Source of the DNA: Prevotella sp.
Lineage (GTDB): Bacteria > Bacteroidota > Bacteroidia > Bacteroidales > Bacteroidaceae
Reading direction: 5' to 3'
Length of the DNA: 54,499 nucleotides
Assembly (NCBI GenBank): GCA_017400455.1
Contig: JAFPTC010000122.1
Location: 1 to 54,499 of the forward strand
Below are positions 32,815-41,953 of this stretch, piece by piece (the first letter of the stretch is position 1; each line of letters opens with the position of its first letter). The position numbers and the translations under genes were made by a program. The notes below the pieces were generated by a model, which was given only the letters and a program-made list of their open reading frames with translations, had not been told where the DNA came from and ran no database searches.

Positions 32815-32998
32815 CGCGTGAAAAAATCTCACGTGAGATTTTTTTACGGGAGGCCTTCCCAGAAAAATTTCTCACGCGAGATTTTTTCACGGGAGGCCTC
32901 CGCAGAAAATTTTCTCACGTGAGATTTTTTCACGGGAGGCCTCCGCAGAAAAATTTCTCACGTGAGATTTTTTTACGGGAAGCCTCCGCAGAAAAATT
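32815..32998. repeat. 43-bp palindromic repeat array, site C (4 units)
   Basis: Core palindromes at 32827-32838, 32870-32881 (CGCG centre), 32913-32924 and 32956-32967, each 43 bp apart, alternating with GGGAGGCCT-type palindromes. It directly follows the terminator; open frames across it are artefacts. Confidence 0.9.
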
Positions 32999-33039
32999 CC
33001 GTACGCTGTGGTTGTGCTGTAGCTTGTCCCTGCGCGCAG

Positions 33040-33248
33040 CTCTCCCCGCCCCTGCAAGGGGAGGGGTAGGGGGTGGGGTCTGTAACCTCCCCCCTTGCTA
33101 CAAACATCATTCTTATTATCAACACAGAGGTACAGAGACACAGAGCTTAGTCTTTAAATCTCTGTACCTCTGTGTCTTTGTGTTTAAAATATTGGAAGGA
33201 TGGTTACAGACCCCACCCCCAACCCCTCCCCTTGAGGGGCGGGGAGAG
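33040..33248. repeat. Nested long inverted repeats
   Basis: Outer arms of about 47 bases: 33040-33087 (begins CTCTCCCCGCCCCTGCAAGG) and 33202-33248 (ends in the inverse complement). Inside is a perfect 17-base inverted pair, ACACAGAGGTACAGAGA (33122-33138) and its complement (33159-33175). No transposase or plausible gene inside. Confidence 0.85.
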
Positions 33249-33699
33249 TTGCGTGGTGGCCCGTCAGGAGCCTTGCTGCCCAGAATTTACCCCAGATAGC
33301 TTGCTTGAGAAAAGGGAGGAACACCAATCTCCAGGAATGCACCACAAATATTATACCACGGAGGGACTGGATTAACCCATCCTGACATCAATCTCCACAA
33401 ATGAACCACAAATAATACCCAAAAAGAGATTTTGTGTAAGATGGATGCAGATTTTTGTTCCAATGACCTTTTGAGTTCTCATTTCTCCCGTGCGATGAAC
33501 TCACCATCCGCCCCCGTGTTGGGAAAAGCTAAGACTTTGTCAAACAAGTATCAGCTTTTTTCCGCTCACCCGCCCCCGAGGACCCGAAAAACGGCGCAAA
33601 AATAGGACAGCGAGCGCTGGGAGTGTTAAAACTACACCGTTTTTTAACATCTGGCTAAAAAAAACCGTGAAAAATGATACGAGTTTTTAAATTTTTGAT
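33249..33699. other. Non-coding stretch, little recognised
   Basis: No plausible gene. Two imperfect 30-base direct repeats (around 33331-33360 and 33389-33415) share the words CAATCTCCA and ACCACAAAT. A short stem, TGTTAAAA with TTTTTAACA, lies near 33623-33650, just before the promoter of the FAS1-SusCD operon. Confidence 0.5.
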
Positions 33700-33707
33700 T
33701 AACTTTG
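33700..33707 (+). promoter_or_regulatory. Promoter (-7) of the FAS1-SusCD operon
   Basis: TAACTTTG. The 35 bases before it (GAAAAATGATACGAG and an AT-rich run) resemble the sequence before the Rpn-relic promoter at 28.7 kb. It sets a transcript start about 215 bases before the first gene. Confidence 0.6.
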
Positions 33708-33926
33708 TAGCCGAAATGTGCCGAGAGGTGCAAAAAACTGTTAATAACGATTAATCGAAAACAACTGTTGCTTACTAACTTTATGATCCTATACCAGGGA
33801 ATCGAATGTTGCGGCGAGGCTTTCGCCGTGAGGAACGTTCGCTCTGTACGTCCTCTCTTCCAGGGAGGTAGGTGCTGAGTGTCCACTTAACGTGTAAATA
33901 CAATTAATTAATATAAACCAAAACCT
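33708..33926 (+). promoter_or_regulatory. Structured 5' leader with 31-codon upstream ORF
   Basis: The leader holds TTACTAACTTT and then ATG at 33783 opening a 31-codon frame (begins MILYQGIECCGEAFAVRN, stop at 33876-33878). Two stems lie within it: CGGCGA/TCGCCG (33812-33817 with 33823-33828) and CCTCTC/GGGAGG (33852-33857 with 33863-33868). Length and structure suggest post-transcriptional control or a leader peptide, but I match no known riboswitch. Confidence 0.45.
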
Positions 33927-36680
33927 ATGAAACGAAAAACTTTCATCAAGCAAGGACGATGCGTGGCCGTGGCCACCTGCGGGCTGCTGATGAGTGCAGG
34001 GGTGTTGCAGTCGTGTAAGGACGACGTGCTCACCGGCCAGCCGGAATGGCTGGGCAACTCCATCTATGAGCGTTTGCAGGAAGAAGGCACCTACACCACC
34101 GTGCTGCGTCTGATTGACGACCTGGGCCAGAACGAGGTGCTGGGTCACACGGGTTCAAAGACGCTCTTTGCTGCCGACGACCAGGCCTACCAGCAATGGT
34201 ATCAGAACAACAGCTGGGGCGTGCGCAGCTATGAGCAGTTGACGGATGCTCAGAAGAAGCTTCTTCTGAACAACTCCATGATTAACAACGCCTACCTCAT
34301 CGAGCTCATGGCCAACGCCAGGGCACAGGGCGATGCCGCCACTCCCGAGGAGGGCCGCACCATGCGCCGCGAGACGGCCCTGAGCCTCTATGACTCGGTG
34401 TATGTGATGCCGGCATCGAAGATGCCCGACACCGAGGCGTGGGCCAGCTACAAGCAGAGGGGCAAGAGCATGCCCATCTTCATGGACGCCACCACCGCAC
34501 CCATGATCCACTTCCTGCCGGCCTACATGACCTACAACAAGATCTCGGCCGAGGACCTGGCCATCCTCACCAACCACCAGGCCACCTCCATCGACGAGGC
34601 ATGGGTGAACGGCAAACGCGTGGTGGAGCGTGACATCACCTGCAAGAACGGCTACATTCAGAAGGTGGACGGCGTCATCGAGTCGTCGCCCAACATGGCC
34701 GAAATCATCCGCCAGCATCCCAACATGTCGATGTGGAGCCACCTGCTCGACCGCTATTCGGCTCCTTACTACGATGCTGCTCTCACACGCGAGTACAACC
34801 GTATATATAATAATGAGGACTCCGTCTTCGTGTTGCGCTACTACAGCAGCCGCTCGGCCGGTGGCAACGAGAACAGCCGCGACCCCAAGGGCAACCCCTG
34901 GACGGGCGGTCTGCTCAGCTTCGACCCGGGTTGGAACCAGTATGTGGATGCCAACTCGAACAACGACCTTCACAACGACGCCGGTGCTATGATCGTGCCC
35001 ACGAACCAGGCCCTGCAGGAGTGGTGGGAGAACGAGGGACGCGACCTGCGCGACGAGTATAAGGAGTGGGACTCTATCCCCTCTACCACGCTGGCCAAGC
35101 TGCTGCGCGTGAACATGCTCAGCACCTTCTCAGAGTCGGTGCCCTCGAAGTTCGAGAGCGTGCTCAACGACGCCAAGGAAAGCCTGGGCATCAAGAAGGA
35201 GGATGTTGACAGCTGCTTCATGGGCTGCAACGGCGTGATCTACCTCACCAACAAGGTGTTCACCCCGGCCGAGTACAGCTCGGTGGCCTATCCCGCACTG
35301 GCCCACGCCTCGACGATGAACATCATCTACTGGGCCATCGACCAGCGCAACTTCCTGCCCTACCTGCTCTCCATGGACTCGAAGTACGCGCTGCTCATCC
35401 CCACCAACGATGCCATGCTCTACTACATCGATCCCGCCAGCTATGGCGGCACGAACACGCTGAAGGACCAGGCCGGCAACGACAGCATCACCTTGGAGTC
35501 GGCCGACCTCATCGAGTTCCACTACGATCCCACTAAGGCCTCCGACCGCCGCGTGCAGGCCAGCCGCTGGGCCGTGACCATCGACAAGGACGGCAACTTC
35601 ACCAAGACCGGTGACCGCGCCAAGCAGGCCGAAGTGGCCAGCAACGTCATCAACAAGATCATGGACCAGCTCATGGACCAGCTCATCATCGTCATCCCCG
35701 ACAAGTCGATGACGCTCGAAGACTACGTTAACCAGGGCTACAGCTATTTCAAGACCAAGGGCGGCGCCATGACCCGCGTCACCATGGGTGCCGACGGCAG
35801 GCTGGCCTTCGAGGGCGGCTTCCAGATGGAGCACGGTGGCCACGCCATCCCCTCCACCGAGCGCTACCCGAAGGTCAACGGTGTTAGCTATCAGCTGGAG
35901 CAGTCAGTGCCCCTGGGCGCCGAGAAGTCGCTCTACACCATGCTGAAGGAGCACCCCGAGTATCAGGCCTTCCTGAACCTGCTGGTGAACGACTACTGGC
36001 AGATTGACCAGAAGAGCGCCCTGCTGAGCACCAAGCTGAGCAACAAGTACAACCCCGGCCTGATGGCCCAGGAGAACCAGAACCTGCGCCTCTTCGACAA
36101 CTACAACTACAACGTCTACATTCCAACCAACGCCTCAATCGAGAAGCTCCAGAACGACGGCATCCTGCCCAAGTGGCACGAGCTGGAGATGGGCGACGAG
36201 AACAACGAGGTCATCGACAGCATCTGCCGAGCCGAGGGCTGGTATGAGCTGGGACCCGACGAGGCCACCGTGCAGGCCAAGGTGGGTGCTGCCATCGTGG
36301 GCATCCTCACCGACTTCATCCGCTATCACGTGCAAGACCACTCAGTGGCCATTGGCATGGCTTCCGACCAGTACAGTGGCGTGAAGTATGAGAGCATGAA
36401 GCGCAATCCCGAGACCGGACGCTTCCTGCCGCTGGAAGTCACCTTCGACCAGAACAGCCTGTCGGTGAAGGATGTGGCCGGCAACGTGCGCCACGTCGTC
36501 ACCACTCCCGGACTCTACAACAACATCGGACGTGAATACTGGTTCGAGGGCACCGGCAACAGCGCCCGCCTGTTCATGGCCAGCGACATCGTGGTTCACC
36601 AGATCGACGGCCCCCTGCAGTACAGCGAGGACGGCTGGAAACCCTGGCGACAGGTTGTCAGAGAAGCACTTAACCAATAA
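33927..36680 (+). CDS. Fasciclin (FAS1)-type surface lipoprotein 1
   Basis: A 917-residue lipoprotein; the signal ends at GVLQSC (Cys30). Repeated FAS1-like units are read from motifs of the form strand, TLF/LLIPTN, helix, then a His-containing closing strand: TVLRLIDDLGQNEVLG with KTLFAADDQAYQQWYQN (about 45-200), KYALLIPTNDAMLYYIDP (about 480-500) and YNVYIPTNASIEKLQNDG with FIRYHVQDHSV (about 725-810). FAS1 domains mediate adhesion or ligand binding on cell surfaces. First gene of the seven-gene block; 18 bases separate it from SusC1. A small in-frame duplication (MDQLMDQL) is visible near residue 575. Specific ligand unknown. Confidence 0.8.
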   Translation: MKRKTFIKQGRCVAVATCGLLMSAGVLQSCKDDVLTGQPEWLGNSIYERLQEEGTYTTVLRLIDDLGQNEVLGHTGSKTLFAADDQAYQQWYQNNSWGVRSYEQLTDAQKKLLLNNSMINNAYLIELMANARAQGDAATPEEGRTMRRETALSLYDSVYVMPASKMPDTEAWASYKQRGKSMPIFMDATTAPMIHFLPAYMTYNKISAEDLAILTNHQATSIDEAWVNGKRVVERDITCKNGYIQKVDGVIESSPNMAEIIRQHPNMSMWSHLLDRYSAPYYDAALTREYNRIYNNEDSVFVLRYYSSRSAGGNENSRDPKGNPWTGGLLSFDPGWNQYVDANSNNDLHNDAGAMIVPTNQALQEWWENEGRDLRDEYKEWDSIPSTTLAKLLRVNMLSTFSESVPSKFESVLNDAKESLGIKKEDVDSCFMGCNGVIYLTNKVFTPAEYSSVAYPALAHASTMNIIYWAIDQRNFLPYLLSMDSKYALLIPTNDAMLYYIDPASYGGTNTLKDQAGNDSITLESADLIEFHYDPTKASDRRVQASRWAVTIDKDGNFTKTGDRAKQAEVASNVINKIMDQLMDQLIIVIPDKSMTLEDYVNQGYSYFKTKGGAMTRVTMGADGRLAFEGGFQMEHGGHAIPSTERYPKVNGVSYQLEQSVPLGAEKSLYTMLKEHPEYQAFLNLLVNDYWQIDQKSALLSTKLSNKYNPGLMAQENQNLRLFDNYNYNVYIPTNASIEKLQNDGILPKWHELEMGDENNEVIDSICRAEGWYELGPDEATVQAKVGAAIVGILTDFIRYHVQDHSVAIGMASDQYSGVKYESMKRNPETGRFLPLEVTFDQNSLSVKDVAGNVRHVVTTPGLYNNIGREYWFEGTGNSARLFMASDIVVHQIDGPLQYSEDGWKPWRQVVREALNQ

Positions 36681-36698
36681 GAGAGGAGGACACATCGT

Positions 36699-39600
36699 AT
36701 GAGAATACTTAAAGCCATCATATTGACCCTGGCCCTGACACTCACCACAGCCGTGAGGGCACAGGAAATTACGTCGGTTCACGGCACCGTGAGCGACGAA
36801 CTGGGCGGACTGATGGGTGCCACCGTGTGTGAGATCGACGCCAACGGGCGTATCATCAACTCGGCCGTCACCGACCTCAACGGTAACTTCACCATGAAGG
36901 TGAAGAGCACCAAGGACAAAATCCGCTTCACCTACGTAGGTATGGCCGCACAGGTGCTGCCAATCAACAAAACCACCTACAACATCAGCATGAAGAGCAA
37001 GACCACCATCAAGGAAGTGGTGGTGAAGTCGAAGAAACGTGCCAACGGCAACGGCCTGCCCATCCCCGAGCGAGAAATATCCTACGCCTCGCAGACCATC
37101 TCCATGAAGGAGTTCGAGGGTCTGGGCATGACCACCATCGACGAGGCCCTGCAGGGACGTATCGCCGGTCTGGACATCATTAGCAACTCTGGTGACCTGG
37201 GTGCCGGTTCCACCATGCGTCTGCGTGGCGGCGGCTCGCTCTCTACACTGACCGACGCCAACCCGCTCATCGTCGTCGACGGTAACATCCGCGAGGTGAA
37301 CCTCGACAACTTCGATATGGCTGGCGCCAACAACGAGAAGTTTGCCGAGCTGCTGAACATCAACCCCGAGGACATCGCCAGCATCACCGTGCTGAAGGAT
37401 GCCGCCGCCTGTGCCGTCTACGGTTCGCAGGGTGGTAATGGTGTCATCGAGCTCACCACCAAGCGTGGTGCCTTCGGTAAGCCCCGCATCACCTACTCGC
37501 TGAAGCTCACCGGCACCTACCAGCCCAAGGGCTACGACCTGCTCAACGGCGACGACTACACCATGATGCTGAAGGAGGCTTACTTCAACCCCCGTCAGGA
37601 CGACAACGCCAGTGACGCAGGACGTATTCCTGAAATCAACTATCTGGACAACACCGGCGGCTTTGCCGAGTGGCGCCAGTACCGCGACAACACCGACTGG
37701 CGTGACGCCGTCACCCAGTGGGGCTTGCGCCAGAACCACTACGTCACCATCAGCGGTGGTGGTGAGAAGGCCTCGTTCCGCATCGGCGGTGGTTTCGACC
37801 ACGAGACGGGTACGATGATCAAGCAGAAGCTGAACCGCTTCTCCACCCGCGTGGCATTGGACTACAAGGTGTCAGAGCGTATCCGCGTCAGCACCAACTT
37901 CTCGCTCACCTACACCAAGAACGACCGCAACAGCGACGGCCTGCTCTCGCTGGCCTTGAAGAAGATGCCAAATATGAGCATCTACGAGAAAGACCCCATC
38001 ACGGGCGAGAACACCGGTGCCTACTACACCATTCCGCAGCTCTCGCAGGCTGAGATCAATGCCCGTGGCGGCACCGACGTCTTTGCCAACGACCAGCGCA
38101 CCTATGTCAACCCCGTGGCATCGGCTAACCTGGCCAAGAACGAGCAGCGCACATACGACATGAGCCCCGAGCTGATTATCGACTACAACCTGCTGGGTCT
38201 GGACGAGGACCACTGGCAGCTGAAGTGGAAAGGCTCGGTCTACATGAACATCTTCAATCAATATGACGACAGCTTCTATCCTCAGGAGCTGAAGCGCGTG
38301 AACTGGGAGAACAAGGTCAACACCTCGAACACTGGCTCGTCGAAGAGCGTGTCGTTCAACACCAAGCAGACGCTGACCCTCATTCCCGCCTTCAAGAACA
38401 AGGACCACGCCATGATGATGATGGGCCGCTTCGAGCTGACCAGCGGTTCGTCGAACTCGCAGTCGACCAGCGGCTACGGCCTGCCTTCGACTAACGGCGC
38501 CATCGTCAACCCCGCAGGTGGCGGCATGATCGACACGCCCAGCAGCAGCTACAGCCAGTGGCGTTCGATGTACTACACCTTCTCGGCCCACTACGCCTAT
38601 AAGGAGCGCTACGTGCTCGACGCCACCGTGCGTATCGACGGTACCACCAAGTTCGGTCCTGGCAGCCGTTGGGGCTACTTCCCCAGCTTCTCGCTGAAGT
38701 GGATCCTGAGCGACGAGCCTTGGATGAAGTGGGCTAAGGGCAGCGAGGAAAAGAACTACCTCTCGATGTTTGCCGTGCGCGCCAGCTGGGCCCGCAACGG
38801 TAACCAGCCCGGACAGAACTATCTGTACACCTCTAAGTACGGCTCTGGCTCGCGCTACATCGACATGGCCTCCATGCGCCCCCTGAACATCCGACTCACC
38901 GACCTGAAGTGGGAAAAGAAGATTGGCTACAATGCAGGTATCGACCTGGGCTTCTTCAACGGACGCCTCACCCTGGCCATCGAGGGCTATAGCGAGACCC
39001 GAGACGACATGCTCATGGGCGGCTTCCGCATCCCCTCGAACACCGGTTTCGCCACCGTGCCCTATCATAACAATGGTAAGATGCGCAACACCGGTTGGGA
39101 GTTCCACATCAACTCGAACGAGGTTGTCAAGGCTGGCAAGTTCTCCATGGACGTGAATGCCAACTTCGGTAACAACCGCAACGAAATCCTGGAAATGGAC
39201 GAGTATATCCTCGACCAGAAGAACTCCACCTATGGCTATGCCAACGGTGAGACGCTGAAGCGCGTGCAGCTGCACAACCCCTTCGGTGCCATCTACGGCT
39301 TCAAGTACCACGGTGTCTACCAGTACAACTACAACACCGTCAAGAACGCTGTGGCCGGCATGACCGAGGACGAGATATATGCATGGTGGAACGAGTTCAC
39401 CGCTGCCGGCAAGACGGCTCCTGTGGCCGTGGCTGCCGACGGACGTGTCATCCTCGATGCCAACAACGTGCCTGTGCGCATGCGCTACGACTATCGTGTG
39501 GACGGAACGGGTCACGACCAGAACTTCCCGGGCTTCAATGGTGGCGACGCCATCTATGAGGACCTGAACCACGACGGCCAGATCAACGCACTCGACATCA

Positions 39601-40115
39601 CCTATCTGGGATCGTCGCTGCCTAAGCTCACCGGTGGTTTCGGCTTCAGCTTCCGCTATGGCGACTGGCGCCTCACCACGCAGTTCACCTATCGCGTGGG
39701 CAACAAGATCATCAACCGCGCCCGCCTGGATGCCGAGGCCATGACTGGCAACAACAACCAGAGCCAGGCCGTGAACTATCGCTGGCGTAAGGAAGGCGAC
39801 GTCACCTCTATCCCACGCGCCATGTTCGGTAGCAACAGTAACTACAACACCCTCATCAGCGACCGCTTCGTGGAGGACGGCTCCTATCTGCGTATGAGCT
39901 ATGCACAGCTGAACTACGCCATCAGGAAGAAGTACCTGAAGTGGATTGGCCTGAACGGTGTGTCACTCTATGCCTCTATCAACAACCCCTTCGTCATCAC
40001 GAAGTATTCGGGTGTTGACCCCGACATCGCTTTCGGTGGCGAGGATCCGGCTATCGACGGAGCACAGACACCGCGTTCGCGCTCCTATACACTGGGTATC
40101 ACCGTGAACTTCTAA
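36699..40115 (+). CDS. SusC-like TonB-dependent receptor 1
   Basis: An 1138-residue outer-membrane transporter. The signal MRILKAIILTLALTLTTAVRAQ is followed by a carboxypeptidase-like regulatory domain (about 27-105, VHGTVSDELGGLMGATVCE), a plug domain (about 125-245: ALQGRIAGLDIIS, MRLRGGGSL, PLIVVDG, ITVLKDAAACAVYG, GVIELTTKRG) and a barrel of about 880 residues ending in an aromatic C-terminus (YTLGITVNF). SusC proteins form the barrel that SusD lids cover, importing ligands with TonB energy. It is paired with SusD1, 33 bases downstream. No sugar enzyme lies in the operon, so the cargo is open. Confidence 0.95.
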   Translation: MRILKAIILTLALTLTTAVRAQEITSVHGTVSDELGGLMGATVCEIDANGRIINSAVTDLNGNFTMKVKSTKDKIRFTYVGMAAQVLPINKTTYNISMKSKTTIKEVVVKSKKRANGNGLPIPEREISYASQTISMKEFEGLGMTTIDEALQGRIAGLDIISNSGDLGAGSTMRLRGGGSLSTLTDANPLIVVDGNIREVNLDNFDMAGANNEKFAELLNINPEDIASITVLKDAAACAVYGSQGGNGVIELTTKRGAFGKPRITYSLKLTGTYQPKGYDLLNGDDYTMMLKEAYFNPRQDDNASDAGRIPEINYLDNTGGFAEWRQYRDNTDWRDAVTQWGLRQNHYVTISGGGEKASFRIGGGFDHETGTMIKQKLNRFSTRVALDYKVSERIRVSTNFSLTYTKNDRNSDGLLSLALKKMPNMSIYEKDPITGENTGAYYTIPQLSQAEINARGGTDVFANDQRTYVNPVASANLAKNEQRTYDMSPELIIDYNLLGLDEDHWQLKWKGSVYMNIFNQYDDSFYPQELKRVNWENKVNTSNTGSSKSVSFNTKQTLTLIPAFKNKDHAMMMMGRFELTSGSSNSQSTSGYGLPSTNGAIVNPAGGGMIDTPSSSYSQWRSMYYTFSAHYAYKERYVLDATVRIDGTTKFGPGSRWGYFPSFSLKWILSDEPWMKWAKGSEEKNYLSMFAVRASWARNGNQPGQNYLYTSKYGSGSRYIDMASMRPLNIRLTDLKWEKKIGYNAGIDLGFFNGRLTLAIEGYSETRDDMLMGGFRIPSNTGFATVPYHNNGKMRNTGWEFHINSNEVVKAGKFSMDVNANFGNNRNEILEMDEYILDQKNSTYGYANGETLKRVQLHNPFGAIYGFKYHGVYQYNYNTVKNAVAGMTEDEIYAWWNEFTAAGKTAPVAVAADGRVILDANNVPVRMRYDYRVDGTGHDQNFPGFNGGDAIYEDLNHDGQINALDITYLGSSLPKLTGGFGFSFRYGDWRLTTQFTYRVGNKIINRARLDAEAMTGNNNQSQAVNYRWRKEGDVTSIPRAMFGSNSNYNTLISDRFVEDGSYLRMSYAQLNYAIRKKYLKWIGLNGVSLYASINNPFVITKYSGVDPDIAFGGEDPAIDGAQTPRSRSYTLGITVNF

Positions 40116-40148
40116 TGATAGTTAATTGAAGATTGAAAATTGAAGATT

Positions 40149-41939
40149 ATGAATACCAAGAATAAAAAGACATATAAGGCTGGTTTGCTGTGTTGCGGCG
40201 TAGCCGCAGCCGTGGCAGGCCTCAGCTCCTGTGCCGACTTCCTGGAAATTAAGCCCCAGAGCGAAATCATCCTGGAAGACTTCTGGAACGAGAAGGCCGA
40301 CGTCGACAATGTGGTCATGGGATGCTACAGCGCCCTGCAAAGCGACGCCGTGCGCAAGAGAATGATTGTCTGGGGCGAGGTGAGAAGCGACAATATCATG
40401 TCGGGCCAGAACCTCAACAGTTCAGATGTGGACCTCTATAATGTGGTGCGCGAGAACATCAACGCCATGAACTCCTACACGGTATGGGACGGCTTCTATG
40501 ATGTCATCAACCGCTGCAACACCGTGCTGAAATACGCTCCCGGCGTGGCTGCCGAGGACCCCGGCTACACCCAGGGCGACCTGAACGCCACCATTGCCGA
40601 GATGACGGCACTGCGCGACCTGTGCTACTTCTACCTGATACGTACCTTCCGCAACGTGCCTTACAGCACAGTGGCCTTTACTGACGACGATCAGAAGATG
40701 GACCTGCCCGCCACACCGTTCTATGATGTGCTCGACAGCCTCATCACCGACCTGGAGCGCGTGAAGAACGACGCCGTGGTGCGCTATCCTGAGACAAAGC
40801 CCCGCTATCAGACGGGACGCATCACCCGCGATGCCATCTACGCCATGCTCTGCGAGATGTATCTGTGGAAGAAGGACTATGACAACTGCATCCGCTATGC
40901 CGAGCTGGTCATCAACTCGAAAAAGGATATGTATGAGGAAGAGCGTGCCAAGGGCAACAGCGGCCGCACTACTGCCAGCCTGTCGGCCCTGAACGTGGTG
41001 GATAACCGTTTCAATGGCTATCCGCTGGTGGCCGATGCCACCTCGGGCAACTTCTTTGGCGATGCCTATCAGGAAATCTTCAGCCAGGGAGCCAGCCGCG
41101 AGACCATCTTCGAGCTGAACTATGATGAGTCGCCCGAATCAAGCGGCATGCCCAGCAGCTCGGCCATCTCATCCTTCTATGGTCACAGCAATGCCAACAA
41201 GGGCCTCCTGGCTCCTACGTCGGTCATCATCGACGACGTGTCGGCCACGTCGGGACGCACCATCTTTGAGGACAAGAACAAGAAGCTGGATGCACGCCTC
41301 TATCTGAATCTTGACGCTGAGGGCGGAAGCATCACTAAGCTTGCTACTCGCAGCGTGAACATTGACGCTTCTAATGCTGCAAATAACGTGACCACATCGT
41401 ATTCTTACTACACGCAGAACAACAACAGCAGCCAGTGGATTATCTACCGCCTGCCCGACATCATGCTCATGGAGGCCGAGGCCATCTGTCAGCAGATGCA
41501 GGAGGGCAGCGAGCAGAGCGTCATCGACTTCAACGCCCCGAAGCTGGAGAAGTGCTTCCGCCTGGTGAACGCCATCAACAAGCGTTCTATCTGCAAAGCC
41601 ATCTTGGCAGATGCCGACACCCTGAAGCCTACTGATTACACCACCAAGGCCCTCATGGAGGAACTGGTGCAGCGCGAGCGTCAGCGCGAGCTGATGTTCG
41701 AGGGCAAGCGCTGGTTCGACCTGGTGCGCTACTCCCTGCGCGCCGGCAACACCGAACCTGTTATTGCTGCCGTGGTGAAGCGTGACGACGTGAACGCTAC
41801 CTTCGCTCAGAACTTCTTCAAGAAGATGGACGCCATCTTCTGGCCCTACAACAACGATGAGATGAAGGTGAACAAGAACCTGGTGCCCAACCCCGTCTAT
41901 GGCACGGGCGAGAGTACCAGCTATGAGAAAACCAAATAA
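40149..41939 (+). CDS. SusD/RagB-like lipoprotein 1
   Basis: A 596-residue surface lipoprotein. The start MNTKNKKTYKAGLLCCGVAA is chosen over an ATG 9 bases upstream that lies in the AT-rich spacer. Lipobox AGLSSC, then the SusD opening ADFLEIKPQSEIILEDFW. TPR-like helices follow (AEMTALRDLCYFYLIRTF), and the C-terminal block ELVQRERQRELMFEGKRWFD is the family hallmark. It should bind ligand as the lid of SusC1. The signal-peptide codons contain a hairpin TGCGGC-GTA-GCCGCA (about 40194-40208). Confidence 0.95.
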   Translation: MNTKNKKTYKAGLLCCGVAAAVAGLSSCADFLEIKPQSEIILEDFWNEKADVDNVVMGCYSALQSDAVRKRMIVWGEVRSDNIMSGQNLNSSDVDLYNVVRENINAMNSYTVWDGFYDVINRCNTVLKYAPGVAAEDPGYTQGDLNATIAEMTALRDLCYFYLIRTFRNVPYSTVAFTDDDQKMDLPATPFYDVLDSLITDLERVKNDAVVRYPETKPRYQTGRITRDAIYAMLCEMYLWKKDYDNCIRYAELVINSKKDMYEEERAKGNSGRTTASLSALNVVDNRFNGYPLVADATSGNFFGDAYQEIFSQGASRETIFELNYDESPESSGMPSSSAISSFYGHSNANKGLLAPTSVIIDDVSATSGRTIFEDKNKKLDARLYLNLDAEGGSITKLATRSVNIDASNAANNVTTSYSYYTQNNNSSQWIIYRLPDIMLMEAEAICQQMQEGSEQSVIDFNAPKLEKCFRLVNAINKRSICKAILADADTLKPTDYTTKALMEELVQRERQRELMFEGKRWFDLVRYSLRAGNTEPVIAAVVKRDDVNATFAQNFFKKMDAIFWPYNNDEMKVNKNLVPNPVYGTGESTSYEKTK

Positions 41940-41953
41940 AACCAGTACGAGAT

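Noticed and set aside
33040-33248. Insertion sequence with terminal inverted repeats
   Set aside because: Only about 210 bp, no transposase frame and no visible target duplication; kept as a repeat only.
32808-33299. 163-codon plus-strand frame across the 43-bp array
   Set aside because: It passes through the palindromic repeats in changing frames; the repeated peptide is a by-product of the repeats.
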